Source of the DNA: an uncultured Kiloniellaceae bacterium
GTDB lineage: Bacteria > Pseudomonadota > Alphaproteobacteria > Kiloniellales > Kiloniellaceae
Assembly: GCA_947500035.1 (NCBI GenBank)
Contig: CANMQP010000020.1
Coordinates: 1-64,000, forward strand
Reading direction: 5' to 3'
DNA: 64,000 nt
A program made the translations under genes and the position numbers. Each line of letters opens with the position of its first letter. The first letter of the stretch is position 1. A model generated the notes under the pieces. It worked only from the letters and a program-made list of their open reading frames with translations. It was not told the DNA's origin and made no database searches. This document shows positions 43,232-52,303 of this stretch, one piece after another.

Positions 43232-44860
43232 TCAGCGTTCGAGTGCACGCAGGGCTTTGCGGATGATCTTGCCTGTCGTGGTCATCGGCAGTTCCGCCAC
43301 GAAGGCAACCTCGCGGGGGTACTCGTGAGCGGCCAGGCGCACTTTGACGAAGTCCTGAATCTCTTTAGCGAGATCCTCGCCGCCCTCAAAGTCCGGCTTC
43401 AGCACAACGAAGGCTTTGACCCGCTCCGTGCGCAGGGGGTCGGGCACACCGATGACCGCAGCCATGGCGATGGCCGGGTGCTTGATCAGGCAGTCCTCGA
43501 TCTCGCCCGGTCCGATACGGTAACCGCCGCTGGTGATCACGTCATCGTCCCGGCCGACAAAGTGGAAGTAGCCGTCTTGGTCCAGCCTGCCCCGATCGCC
43601 AGTGATCAGCCAGTCGCCGGCGAATTTTTTCCCGGTGGCCTGAGGGTTGTTCCAATAGCGCAGAAACATGACCGGGTCAGGACTCCGGATGCCGATATTG
43701 CCTTCTTCCCCGGCGGGCAGAGGCGCGCCTGCATCGTCGACGATGGCAACCTCGTGACCGGGAACCGCGCGGCCCATGGCGCCGGGCTTAACCGGCATGA
43801 GGCTCGCGCAGTTGCCGACCACCAGATTGCATTCGGTCTGGCCGTAGAATTCGTTGATCGTGACGCCAAAGGCCTCGCGGCCCCAGGCCAGCAACTCTTC
43901 GCCCAGAGATTCGCCGCCGCTGCCGATCGAGCGCAGATTAAGATCCCAGCGCTCCCGGGGTTTTTCGACCCGGCGCATCATCTTGAGCGCGGTCGGCGGC
44001 ATAAAGGCATTGCGGACCTTGAACTCCGCCATCAGGGCGAAGGCGGCTTCGGGCTCGAACTTGGCAAAGCGATGGGCGAGAACCGGCACACCGTGATGCC
44101 AGGCGGGCAAGAGCACATCGAGTAAGCCGCCAATCCAGGCCCAGTCGGCCGGGGTCCAGAAAAGATCGTACGCTTGCGGAAAGAACTCGTGGGGAAATTC
44201 GACGCCCGGGAGGTGCCCCAGCAGTACGCGATGGGCATGGAGCGCCCCCTTGGGCGGACCGGTCGTGCCGGAGGTGTAGATGATGAGTGCGGGATCCTCC
44301 GCGAGGGTTTCAACGGGTGTGAAGTCCGGACTGGCCGGTTCGAGCAGGCCGTGAAAATCCAAAAGCGCGGACACATCAGGCATATCGTCCAGGCTATCGA
44401 TGCACAGGACGTGGCGCAGGTCCGGCAGCCGATCCCGAATCTCCACAAGCTTGGCTGCCCCCGCGCTGTCAGTGACAACCGCTCTGGCGCCCGAATCCGA
44501 CAGGCGGTACTCCAGGGCCTCTTCGCCGAAGAGGCTGAAGAGCGGAATAGCGATCGCACCCATTTTGTAGGCGGCGATATGGGTGATTGCGGTTTCAGGG
44601 GCCTGGGGCAGAAGGATGCCGACCCGGTCCTCGCGTTCCAAACCGAGGGATTTGAAGGCGTTGGCCAGTTTGTTTGAAAGCGCCTTGAGATCACGAAAGC
44701 TGTAGCGCTCTGTACGCCCGTCATTGGTTTTATGGATCAGCGCGAGACGGTCCGAATCGGCCCACTTATCACAGACATCGACCCCGATATTAAAGCGCTG
44801 GGGAATCGACCAACTCAGGTTTTTACGGACTTCGTCGTAGGAGTCTCCCGGCGTCAGCAT
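43232..44860 (-). CDS. AMP-forming acyl-CoA synthetase
   Basis: 542 aa ANL-superfamily enzyme. The P-loop-like motif is YTSGTTGPPKGALHAHR, the A5 motif is NEFYGQTECNL, the adenosine-binding TGDRG lies in DWLITGDRGRLDQDGYFHF, and the catalytic lysine is in TTTGKIIRKALR. It activates a short- or medium-chain carboxylic acid to its CoA thioester via acyl-AMP. ATG at 44860 is chosen with GAGGA upstream; an ATG at 44887 would add nine residues. Substrate not resolvable by eye. Confidence 0.93.
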   Translation of the reverse strand: MLTPGDSYDEVRKNLSWSIPQRFNIGVDVCDKWADSDRLALIHKTNDGRTERYSFRDLKALSNKLANAFKSLGLEREDRVGILLPQAPETAITHIAAYKMGAIAIPLFSLFGEEALEYRLSDSGARAVVTDSAGAAKLVEIRDRLPDLRHVLCIDSLDDMPDVSALLDFHGLLEPASPDFTPVETLAEDPALIIYTSGTTGPPKGALHAHRVLLGHLPGVEFPHEFFPQAYDLFWTPADWAWIGGLLDVLLPAWHHGVPVLAHRFAKFEPEAAFALMAEFKVRNAFMPPTALKMMRRVEKPRERWDLNLRSIGSGGESLGEELLAWGREAFGVTINEFYGQTECNLVVGNCASLMPVKPGAMGRAVPGHEVAIVDDAGAPLPAGEEGNIGIRSPDPVMFLRYWNNPQATGKKFAGDWLITGDRGRLDQDGYFHFVGRDDDVITSGGYRIGPGEIEDCLIKHPAIAMAAVIGVPDPLRTERVKAFVVLKPDFEGGEDLAKEIQDFVKVRLAAHEYPREVAFVAELPMTTTGKIIRKALRALER

Positions 44861-45168
44861 CGTTTTTTTATCCTCGTTCGTACACATTGTATCCTGCGGC
44901 AGTTTCCCGTCACTTGAATAGCTTAGGGGACGTCCCTGATGTTTCCCTGGAAAAGGCCGGTAACTCTTTGTTTCCTGTAATCGAACCCCGATTGAAGACC
45001 GCGCTGCCTGCGGTTAAAGTAAGCGCCGATTCAACTAGAGTCTGATCGTTTTTCACTAAACCGGCGAAAAATATCAATCAGCCTCTGAGACAAAGTGGTA
45101 GAGAGCGGCGCATGGTCTTGAGTGCTTCAATCAGGAAGAGCCGCACTCCAGGGAGCAACCAATAGGTT
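44861..45168 (+). other. Divergent promoter region with a 17-codon upstream frame
   Basis: 308 bp between two divergent genes. At 45112-45165 an ATG opens a short frame (MVLSASIRKSRTPGSNQ) that stops three bases before the ATG of the oxidoreductase at 45169. It may be a chance frame or a leader peptide. No clear promoter consensus was seen. Confidence 0.4.
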
Positions 45169-47247
45169 ATGCCGCTAGATAGCGCTGTGAAACCACCATT
45201 CGTGCAGTCGACCTGCCCGCATGACTGCCCGAGCACCTGTGCTCTCGAGGTCGAGCGGCTGTCCGAGGCACGTATCGGCAAGGTTCGCGGTGCAAAGGAC
45301 AACAGCTACACCGCCGGTGTAATCTGCGCCAAGGTCGCGCGCTATTCCGAACGGGTTCATCATCCCGACCGTCTGAGCAAACCCTTGCGCCGGGTCGGCG
45401 AGAAGGGAGCCGGGCGTGAAGCCTTCGAGGAAATCTCCTGGGATCAGGCGCTGGACGAGGTTGCCGAGAACCTGCTTCAGGCCGAGCAGCGGCTCGGCGC
45501 AGAGACGGTCTGGCCTTATTTTTATGCCGGGACCATGGGGCTGGTGCAGCGCGACGGCATCGAACGTTTGCGCCATGCCAAAGGTTATTCGAGGCAATAC
45601 TCGACGATTTGCCATACCCTTGCTGATGCCGGCTGGCTGGCGGGTTATGGCGTGAAGCGCGGCCTTGATCCCAGAGAAATGGCGCAGTCCGACCTGATCG
45701 TGATCTGGGGCGGAAATCCGGTTTCAACCCAGGTCAATGTCATGACCCACGTGGCGAAAGCGCGTAAGACGCGCGGCGCCAAGCTGGTCGTCATCGACCC
45801 ATACCGGACCGGCACGGCTGAACAGGCTGACCTTCATCTGGCCGTAAAGCCGGGAACCGACGGAGCCTTGGCGGCGGCAGCCATCAACGTCATGTTGGCC
45901 GAGGAGCTGGCGGATCGGGAGTACCTGAAGCGCCAGTCCGATTGGGATGACGAGCTTGAGGCGCATTTCGCCCAGCGCACGCCTGAGTGGGCGTCTGAAA
46001 TCACCGGCCTTTCGGTCGAGGAGATCGTCTCTTTCGCGCGGCTCTTCGGCGCGCACAAAAAGTCCTTCATCCGCATTGGCTACGGATTCTCGCGCTCGCG
46101 CAACGGAGCGGCCAATCTGCATGCCGCGACCTGCCTCTCGATCGTCACCGGGGCGTGGCAGTACGAGGGTGGCGGCGCGCTCTACTCGAATGGCGCGATC
46201 TTTCCAATCGATGCGACCCTAATTGAGGGGCTCGACGTTCTGGACCCTGATGTGCGGATTTTTGATCAGTCGCGCCTGGGTCCGGTTCTCTGCAACGATC
46301 CGCGCGATTTAGGGGACGGCCCTCCTGTGACCGCACTCTTTATCCAAAACACAAATCCCATGGTGGTCTGTCCTGAAAGCCTGAAGGTTCGGCAGGGTTT
46401 TGAGCGCGACGATCTTTTTAGCTGTGTGCATGAGCAGTTCATGACCGAGACTGCGGCCATGGCCGATATCGTTCTGCCGGCCACGACTTTCCTGGAGCAC
46501 GACGACATCTACAAGGGCGGCGGGCATACCCATCTGCAGATCGCTCGTCCCGTGATTGAGCATTTTGCTGAATGCCGCAGCAATCACCAGGTGATTTGCG
46601 CGCTGGCGGAACGCTTGGGTGCAGAGCATCCGGGCTTCGAAATGTCCGAGTGGGACCTGATTGACGCGACGCTGAAGGCCTCTGGTCTGCCCGATGCGCA
46701 AAGCGTCTATGACGATCGATGGCTGGATTGCGCCCTTGATTTCGAGACGGCGCATTTCAGCGATGGCTTCGGCAACAACGACAAACGCTTCCATTTCAAA
46801 CCGGACTGGTCCTGCATCGGGGTGGATCACGCCGATATGCCGCGCATGCCCGGTTTTATGGACTCCATTGACGCTGCCAAGACCGACCGGCCGTTCCGGC
46901 TTGTCGCGGCACCGGCGCGGAGCTTCCTCAATACGACCTTTACGGAGACACCGGGCTCGTTGAAACGCGAGCAGCGGCCGACCATCCTGATTCACCCTGA
47001 GGCCTGCACGCGCCTCGGGATCGCGGATGGCGATAAAGTGCGGATGGGCAATGAACTGGCGAGCATAACGCTGCACGCAGAAACCTTCGATGGGCTGCAG
47101 CATGACGTGGTGGTGGTGGAGAGCATCTGGCCCAACTCGGCGTTCGAGGACGGCATTGGTATTAACGCATTGGTGTCGGCTGATCCGGGTCCCCCGCGGG
47201 GAGGGGCCGTGTTCCATGATACCGCTGTTTGGATAGAGGTCGTATGA
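45169..47247 (+). CDS. Molybdopterin oxidoreductase (DMSO reductase family)
   Basis: 692 aa. The N-terminal 4Fe-4S cluster ligands are C16, C20, C24 and C53 (CPHDCPSTC then ICAKVARY). The molybdopterin-binding domains follow (LIVIWGGNPVSTQVNVMTHV, MADIVLPATTFLEHDDIYKG), and a molydopterin dinucleotide-binding C-terminus (~560-680) begins around RPFRLVAAPARSFLNTTF. No Tat signal is evident, so it is probably cytoplasmic. Substrate unknown. Its stop overlaps the start of mipZ by four bases (ATGA), an odd pairing with a cell-division gene. Confidence 0.92.
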   Translation: MPLDSAVKPPFVQSTCPHDCPSTCALEVERLSEARIGKVRGAKDNSYTAGVICAKVARYSERVHHPDRLSKPLRRVGEKGAGREAFEEISWDQALDEVAENLLQAEQRLGAETVWPYFYAGTMGLVQRDGIERLRHAKGYSRQYSTICHTLADAGWLAGYGVKRGLDPREMAQSDLIVIWGGNPVSTQVNVMTHVAKARKTRGAKLVVIDPYRTGTAEQADLHLAVKPGTDGALAAAAINVMLAEELADREYLKRQSDWDDELEAHFAQRTPEWASEITGLSVEEIVSFARLFGAHKKSFIRIGYGFSRSRNGAANLHAATCLSIVTGAWQYEGGGALYSNGAIFPIDATLIEGLDVLDPDVRIFDQSRLGPVLCNDPRDLGDGPPVTALFIQNTNPMVVCPESLKVRQGFERDDLFSCVHEQFMTETAAMADIVLPATTFLEHDDIYKGGGHTHLQIARPVIEHFAECRSNHQVICALAERLGAEHPGFEMSEWDLIDATLKASGLPDAQSVYDDRWLDCALDFETAHFSDGFGNNDKRFHFKPDWSCIGVDHADMPRMPGFMDSIDAAKTDRPFRLVAAPARSFLNTTFTETPGSLKREQRPTILIHPEACTRLGIADGDKVRMGNELASITLHAETFDGLQHDVVVVESIWPNSAFEDGIGINALVSADPGPPRGGAVFHDTAVWIEVV

Positions 47248-48215
47248 AATATCGGCACGGCGGCCGACGGCCACATGTGGTTGTGATTGGCAATGAAAAA
47301 GGCGGATCCGGAAAATCCACCACGGCCATGCATCTCACGGTGTCTTTGCTGAAGCGTGATTTCCGGGTTGGAACGATTGATCTGGATGCACGGCAGGGCA
47401 GTTTTTCGCGCTATATCGAAAATCGGCTGTCTTACATCGAGGCCACCGGCGTGGAGCTTTCCTGTCCTGAGCACCGTCGGATTTACAGTTCGACCCGCGA
47501 CATCCAGGAGGTTGCGGAGCAGGAAGAGAAGCAGAGCCTGCAAACGGCTTGGGCCGCCCTGGACAACAATGATTTTATCGTGATCGATACGCCTGGCAGC
47601 GACAGCAGCCTCTCGCGTCTGGGGCATATCATGGCCGATACCCTGGTCACACCGCTCAATGACAGTTTTCTCGATATGGATATGCTTGGCCGGGTGGAGC
47701 TTGATGGTGAGGATTATTATCTTTCGCCCAGCGTCTACAGCCAGATGGTTTGGGAGCAGCGCCAGAAGCGCGCCATGGACCGGCTGCCACCGATGGACTG
47801 GATCATCATGCGCAACCGCCTGTCCCATATTAATGCGCGGAACAAGAAAGATATCGGGCAGCTGCTGGAGCAGCTTTCGAAGCGCCTCAGATTCCGGATC
47901 GCCCCAGGTTTCGGCGAGCGGGTGGTGTTTCGCGAACTCTTTCCAAAGGGGCTGACGCTCTTGGATCTGGGCGACTCAAAGGGCGATGTGGCCATGAGCA
48001 TGAGCCTGAGCCACGTAGCTGCGCGCCAGGAATTGCGCCAGCTTCTTGAGGTCCTCAATCTGCCAGGGCATGTGGATGAGCAGGCGGGTGATACCGAAGC
48101 CGCCGACAGTGCCGCCGCGCAGCCTGATCAGACAGCCCTTTCTGCAGGCGACGGTATGAGGGCCGCTGCCGGTGCACAATTGCGCGAGGAGGTTGAAGCC
48201 GCCAGCGAAGCTTGA
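47244..48215 (+). CDS. mipZ: MipZ-like division-plane ATPase (ParA/MinD family)
   Basis: 323 aa. The deviant Walker A is GNEKGGSGKSTTAMH, switch I/II regions are IDLDARQGSFSRYIENR and FIVIDTPGSDS, and the segment FPKGLTLLDL is typical of MipZ. In Caulobacter, MipZ forms gradients from the ParB-marked poles and inhibits FtsZ assembly, placing the Z-ring at midcell. The C-terminal ~50 residues are an Ala/Glu/Asp-rich tail of low complexity. ATG at 47244 is preferred as it overlaps the preceding stop; TTG/GTG codons upstream are less likely. Confidence 0.9.
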   Translation: MKYRHGGRRPHVVVIGNEKGGSGKSTTAMHLTVSLLKRDFRVGTIDLDARQGSFSRYIENRLSYIEATGVELSCPEHRRIYSSTRDIQEVAEQEEKQSLQTAWAALDNNDFIVIDTPGSDSSLSRLGHIMADTLVTPLNDSFLDMDMLGRVELDGEDYYLSPSVYSQMVWEQRQKRAMDRLPPMDWIIMRNRLSHINARNKKDIGQLLEQLSKRLRFRIAPGFGERVVFRELFPKGLTLLDLGDSKGDVAMSMSLSHVAARQELRQLLEVLNLPGHVDEQAGDTEAADSAAAQPDQTALSAGDGMRAAAGAQLREEVEAASEA

Positions 48216-48341
48216 AACACTGCTTTTGGGCCAAGCGGACCAAGGCGTGTGCCGGCGTGTGGTCACATTGGGTAGAGGAATTATTACCTCTGGATTCTGC
48301 GCAGGGTGAACCTACCTAAATAGTGTTAGGAACACCTGATT

Positions 48342-49115
48342 ATGACAGCTGATAAGAAGACACCGAGCCGTTCCGGTGACCACCGGTCGCCAGACACCAG
48401 AAAAGGCTCATCGGAGGTTGCCCAACCCCAGGGCGGCCACTCATCAAGCTCGGATGTGGATGCCTTTCTGAGAAAAGTAGCGCAGGCGCCTGGAGCGGCG
48501 ACCGGAGGCGCGAAGGGACGCCTGATCTTCGCCATGGACGCCACAGCGAGCCGCCAGCCAAGTTGGGACAAGGCCTGCCATATTCAGGGTGAGATGTTCC
48601 GGGAAACCAGCGCCCTTGGCGGCCTGGAAATCCAACTCGTGTTTTATCGCGGTTTTGGTGAATGCAAGGCGTCGAGCTGGATCGCAAATTCCAATGAATT
48701 GCTGCGCCGAATGACCTCTGTCTCCTGTTATGCCGGTCACACACAGATCGGCAAGGTCTTAAAACGCGCCATCGACGAAACCCGGAAAAAGAAGGTAGGT
48801 GCCCTGGTCTTCGTCGGGGATGCGGTTGAAGAGGATATTGATCATCTCGGGCACCTGGCGGGGGAACTGGGTGTTCTGGGCGTTCCCTGCTTCATGTTCC
48901 ATGAGGGCTTTGATCCAATCGCGGCCAATGCGTTTCAGCAGATTGCCCGACTTTCCGGCGGAGCCTACTGTTCCTTCGATGCTTCCAGCGCCAAACAGCT
49001 GCGAGACTTGCTGGCTGCTGTGGCTGTCTATGCAGCCGGAGGACGCCGGGCGCTGGCCGACTATAGCCGCAAGGCAGGCGGATCCGTTCTTCAATTGACG
49101 CATCAAGTGAAGTGA
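48342..49115 (+). CDS. VWA-like domain protein
   Basis: 257 aa. Residues ~60-225 look like a von Willebrand A domain: GRLIFAMDATASRQPSWDKA carries D66-A-T68-A-S70 in place of the canonical MIDAS DxSxS, HTQIGKVLKRAID is the expected threonine element, and ALVFVGDAVEED supplies the aspartate. The N-terminal 55 residues are Ser/Gly-rich and disordered. Its function is not known to me. It lies 8 bp upstream of a DnaJ-domain gene on the same strand, suggesting that the two proteins act together. Confidence 0.8.
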   Translation: MTADKKTPSRSGDHRSPDTRKGSSEVAQPQGGHSSSSDVDAFLRKVAQAPGAATGGAKGRLIFAMDATASRQPSWDKACHIQGEMFRETSALGGLEIQLVFYRGFGECKASSWIANSNELLRRMTSVSCYAGHTQIGKVLKRAIDETRKKKVGALVFVGDAVEEDIDHLGHLAGELGVLGVPCFMFHEGFDPIAANAFQQIARLSGGAYCSFDASSAKQLRDLLAAVAVYAAGGRRALADYSRKAGGSVLQLTHQVK

Positions 49116-49122
49116 ACCTGAC

Positions 49123-49887
49123 GTGATCGGTTATTTTTTCCTCGGTATATGCGTGCTGGCTGGAATGCTGCTTCTCGCGAAGTGGTACAGCATTGCCGAT
49201 CCAAAGACTCTGGCGAAGACCGTGCCCCGGGTCGGCATTTTCCTGGTGGTGGCGGTGATTCTGCTGATCGTCTTTACGGGCCGGGCATCTTTGCTGATTG
49301 CCCTCGCGCCGATCGCCCTGATGTTTCTCACCCGTTTTCGGGCCGCTAAGAATCGTTTCAAAGCCGCCTTGGGGCCGCAGCCCGGGCAGACTTCTGAGGT
49401 TGTGACCCGTTATTTCCGCATGACCCTGGATCATGACAGCGGCGGATTGAGCGGTATTGTGCTGGAAGGAAGTTTCGCCGGGCAAACGCTGGATGATTTG
49501 ACACCCTCGGAATTGCTGAGCCTGTGGCAGGAAATCGTTGTCGATGCCCAATCGGCCTCGGTTTTGGAGAGCTATCTGCAGCGGCGGCTCGGGCCGGATT
49601 GGCAGGAAGACTTCGGCATGGGGGCCGGTACTTCTGACGGCGAGGATCACAGCGGATGGGAGAGCAGCAGTAGCGGTGGGGCCCGAAGTTCCGCGGAAGC
49701 GCCGCCCGGAGGCGCTATGAGCCCGCAGCAGGCCTACGAGATTCTTGGCTTGGAGCCCGGAGCTTCGACGCAGGAAATCCGTGAGGCTCACCGCCGCCTG
49801 CTGCAGAAGATCCATCCGGACCACGGCGGCTCTAACTTCCTGGCCGCGCAGATTAACCGGGCCAAAGATCTCCTCCTTAAAAATTAA
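49123..49887 (+). CDS. Membrane-anchored DnaJ-domain protein
   Basis: 254 aa starting at GTG 49123. Two N-terminal spans (~2-20 and ~37-70) anchor it, and a C-terminal J domain (~200-254) has HPD at 231-233 in RLLQKIHPDHGGSNF. The layout resembles DjlA/Tim14-type co-chaperones that recruit DnaK to the membrane. The middle region (90-165) contains a tellurite-like helical stretch (LTPSELLSLWQEIVVD) and a Ser/Gly-rich linker. It shares a transcript with the VWA gene just upstream. Confidence 0.85.
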   Translation: MIGYFFLGICVLAGMLLLAKWYSIADPKTLAKTVPRVGIFLVVAVILLIVFTGRASLLIALAPIALMFLTRFRAAKNRFKAALGPQPGQTSEVVTRYFRMTLDHDSGGLSGIVLEGSFAGQTLDDLTPSELLSLWQEIVVDAQSASVLESYLQRRLGPDWQEDFGMGAGTSDGEDHSGWESSSSGGARSSAEAPPGGAMSPQQAYEILGLEPGASTQEIREAHRRLLQKIHPDHGGSNFLAAQINRAKDLLLKN

Positions 49888-50037
49888 CAATTTCGGCCTT
49901 GTTGGGGCTTATCACCCGGCAATAGTCTGTCACCGGCTGTTGTCACGTTATTAACGCTATGGCATTACAACGTTTCACAGTATTGCTACGGCTAATTTCG
50001 AGCCTCATTCTTCAATAATCCAAGGGTCTGTATTGCG

Positions 50038-50916
50038 ATGAACGCTAGGGTGCGTAAGGCGATTTTCCCTGTCGGGGGGCTTGGGACGCGGTTTTTGCCG
50101 GCGACCAAAGCCATGCCGAAAGAAATGCTTCCGGTGGTCGATAAGCCATTGATTCAATATGCGGTCGAAGAAGCGCGCGAGGCGGGTATCGAAGAGTTTA
50201 TCTTCGTCACCGGACGCGGCAAGGCCTCGATCGAGGATCATTTCGACCGCAGCCAGGAGCTTGAAGATACGCTCTCCGGGCGAGGCAAGACCGAGGAACT
50301 GCAACTGATCGCGGACCTGCTGGCGGCGCCGGGAAAGGTCTGTTACACGCGTCAACAGGAGCCTCTGGGCCTGGGACACGCGGTCTGGTGCGCGCGAAAT
50401 CTGGTTGGGAACGAACCCTTCGCGGTTTTGCTGGCCGACGATCTGGTGCAGGCAGATACCCCATGCCTGAAGCAGATGGTCGAGGCTCATGCGCCGATCG
50501 GCGGCAACCTGGTGGCCGTCATGGACGTCCCCAAAGAACACACGAAGCGCTATGGTATCCTGGATGTGGTCGAGGACAATGGCTCGCTGGCGAAAGCTAA
50601 GGGGTTGGTGGAAAAGCCGGATCCCGAAGTTGCGCCCTCGACGCTCTCCATCATTGGCCGTTATATTCTGCAGCCGGAGGTTTTCGACGAATTGGAGCGG
50701 CAGGAGCGGGGCGCCGGCAACGAGATCCAGCTCACCGATGCTATGGCACGGACAATCGACCGGATACCGTTCCATGGTTTGCGCTTTAGCGGCACGCGCT
50801 TTGATTGCGGTAGCAAGGCAGGCTTCCTGGAAGCGAACATCGCATTTGCGCTGGCCCGCGAAGACCTGGGGAATGACATGGCGGACATTCTCCGGCGTTA
50901 CGCGCCAGGGGCCTGA
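50038..50916 (+). CDS. galU: UTP-glucose-1-phosphate uridylyltransferase
   Basis: 292 aa. Makes UDP-glucose from UTP and glucose-1-phosphate. The pyrophosphorylase signature is KAIFPVGGLGTRFLPATKAM, with the lysine and metal-binding residues in VVDKPLIQYAVEEA and VLLADDLVQADTPC. Length is normal. First of three cotranscribed sugar-nucleotide genes (55 bp to ugd). Confidence 0.96.
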   Translation: MNARVRKAIFPVGGLGTRFLPATKAMPKEMLPVVDKPLIQYAVEEAREAGIEEFIFVTGRGKASIEDHFDRSQELEDTLSGRGKTEELQLIADLLAAPGKVCYTRQQEPLGLGHAVWCARNLVGNEPFAVLLADDLVQADTPCLKQMVEAHAPIGGNLVAVMDVPKEHTKRYGILDVVEDNGSLAKAKGLVEKPDPEVAPSTLSIIGRYILQPEVFDELERQERGAGNEIQLTDAMARTIDRIPFHGLRFSGTRFDCGSKAGFLEANIAFALAREDLGNDMADILRRYAPGA

Positions 50917-50971
50917 GCACCGCGCCGGCCTGATAGATTCAACTGACCGTTCTTAGCGGAGAGATTTCTTT

Positions 50972-52300
50972 ATGCGTATTGCAATGATCGGTACCGGCTA
51001 CGTTGGCCTGGTCTCCGGAGCCTGTTTTTCTGAATTCGGCACAGATGTGGTTTGTGTCGACAAGGACTCCAGCAAGATTGAACGGCTGCTTGCCGGCGAA
51101 ATCCCGATTTTCGAGCCCGGCCTGGATAAGTTGGTGGCAAACAATGTTGCCGCAGGCCGGCTGTCTTTTACCACCGACCTTGCGGCAGCGGTCAAAGGTG
51201 CTGACGCCGTCTTTATCGCAGTGGGTACCCCGTCGCGTGCCGGCGATGGGCAGGCGGATCTGACCTTCGTGCGCCAGGCGGCCAAGGAAGTGGCCGAGGT
51301 CATGGATGGCTACACAGTGGTCGTCACCAAGTCCACAGTGCCGGTCGGCACGGGCCGAGAGGTCGCGGAGATCATTCGCGCGACCCGGCCGGATGCCGAC
51401 TTCGATGTTGCCTCGAACCCTGAATTTTTGCGCGAGGGCGCTGCAATCAACGACTTCATGCGGCCCGACCGCGTGGTGATCGGCACTCTGGAGCCTCGCG
51501 CGCAGGAGGTTCTTCGCGAACTTTACCGGCCGCTCTATCTGATTGAGACGCCGATCATCTTTACCCAGCTCGAAACCTCTGAGCTCATCAAATACTCCGC
51601 CAACGCCTTTCTGGCGGTCAAGATCACCTTTATCAACGAGATCGCCGATCTCTGCGAAAAGGTGGGCGCAGACGTGCACGACGTCGCGAAGGGAATCGGC
51701 CTCGACGGCCGGATCGGGCGTAAGTTTCTGCACCCCGGTCCGGGTTACGGCGGCTCTTGCTTCCCCAAGGATACGACGGCCCTCGCGCACACGGCCCGGG
51801 AGAAGGGCTCTCCCGTCCGTATCGTGGAGACGGTCGTGGACATCAATGACAAGCGCAAGAAAGGCATGGCCGATAAGGTTATCGCCCACTGTGGCGGATC
51901 GCTTGAGGGTAAGAAGGTTGCCGTTTTGGGCCTGACCTTCAAACCGAACACCGATGACATGCGCGACGCGCCCAGTATCGATATCGTTCCGGCCCTGCGC
52001 GCTGCGGGTGCCGAAGTGAGCGTTTACGATCCGGAAGGTATTGAGGAGGCGAAAAAGGTCATCTCCGACGTGACTTGGTGTGAAAATGCCTACGATACCA
52101 TGCCGGATGCGGATGTTCTGGTCATCATCACCGAGTGGAATGAATTCCGGGGGCTCGATCTTGGCCGGGTCAAGTCCTTGATGAAGGCGCCGTCGATGGT
52201 TGATCTGCGCAACATCTACAATCCCACTGAAATGGCCAATGCCGGATTCGATTACGAGTCAGTTGGGCGCCCTGGCGGCCTTGCGGAAGCTGGAGAGTAG
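50972..52300 (+). CDS. UDP-glucose 6-dehydrogenase
   Basis: 442 aa. NAD-binding MRIAMIGTGYVGLVSGACFS at the N-terminus, substrate segment SNPEFLREGAAINDF, the linker KYSANAFLAVKITFINE, and the catalytic cysteine in GPGYGGSCFPKDT. It oxidises UDP-glucose twice to UDP-glucuronate. It uses the product of galU just upstream, and the four-base gap to the next gene shows a tight operon for acidic exopolysaccharide or LPS sugars. Confidence 0.96.
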   Translation: MRIAMIGTGYVGLVSGACFSEFGTDVVCVDKDSSKIERLLAGEIPIFEPGLDKLVANNVAAGRLSFTTDLAAAVKGADAVFIAVGTPSRAGDGQADLTFVRQAAKEVAEVMDGYTVVVTKSTVPVGTGREVAEIIRATRPDADFDVASNPEFLREGAAINDFMRPDRVVIGTLEPRAQEVLRELYRPLYLIETPIIFTQLETSELIKYSANAFLAVKITFINEIADLCEKVGADVHDVAKGIGLDGRIGRKFLHPGPGYGGSCFPKDTTALAHTAREKGSPVRIVETVVDINDKRKKGMADKVIAHCGGSLEGKKVAVLGLTFKPNTDDMRDAPSIDIVPALRAAGAEVSVYDPEGIEEAKKVISDVTWCENAYDTMPDADVLVIITEWNEFRGLDLGRVKSLMKAPSMVDLRNIYNPTEMANAGFDYESVGRPGGLAEAGE

Positions 52301-52303
52301 GCG

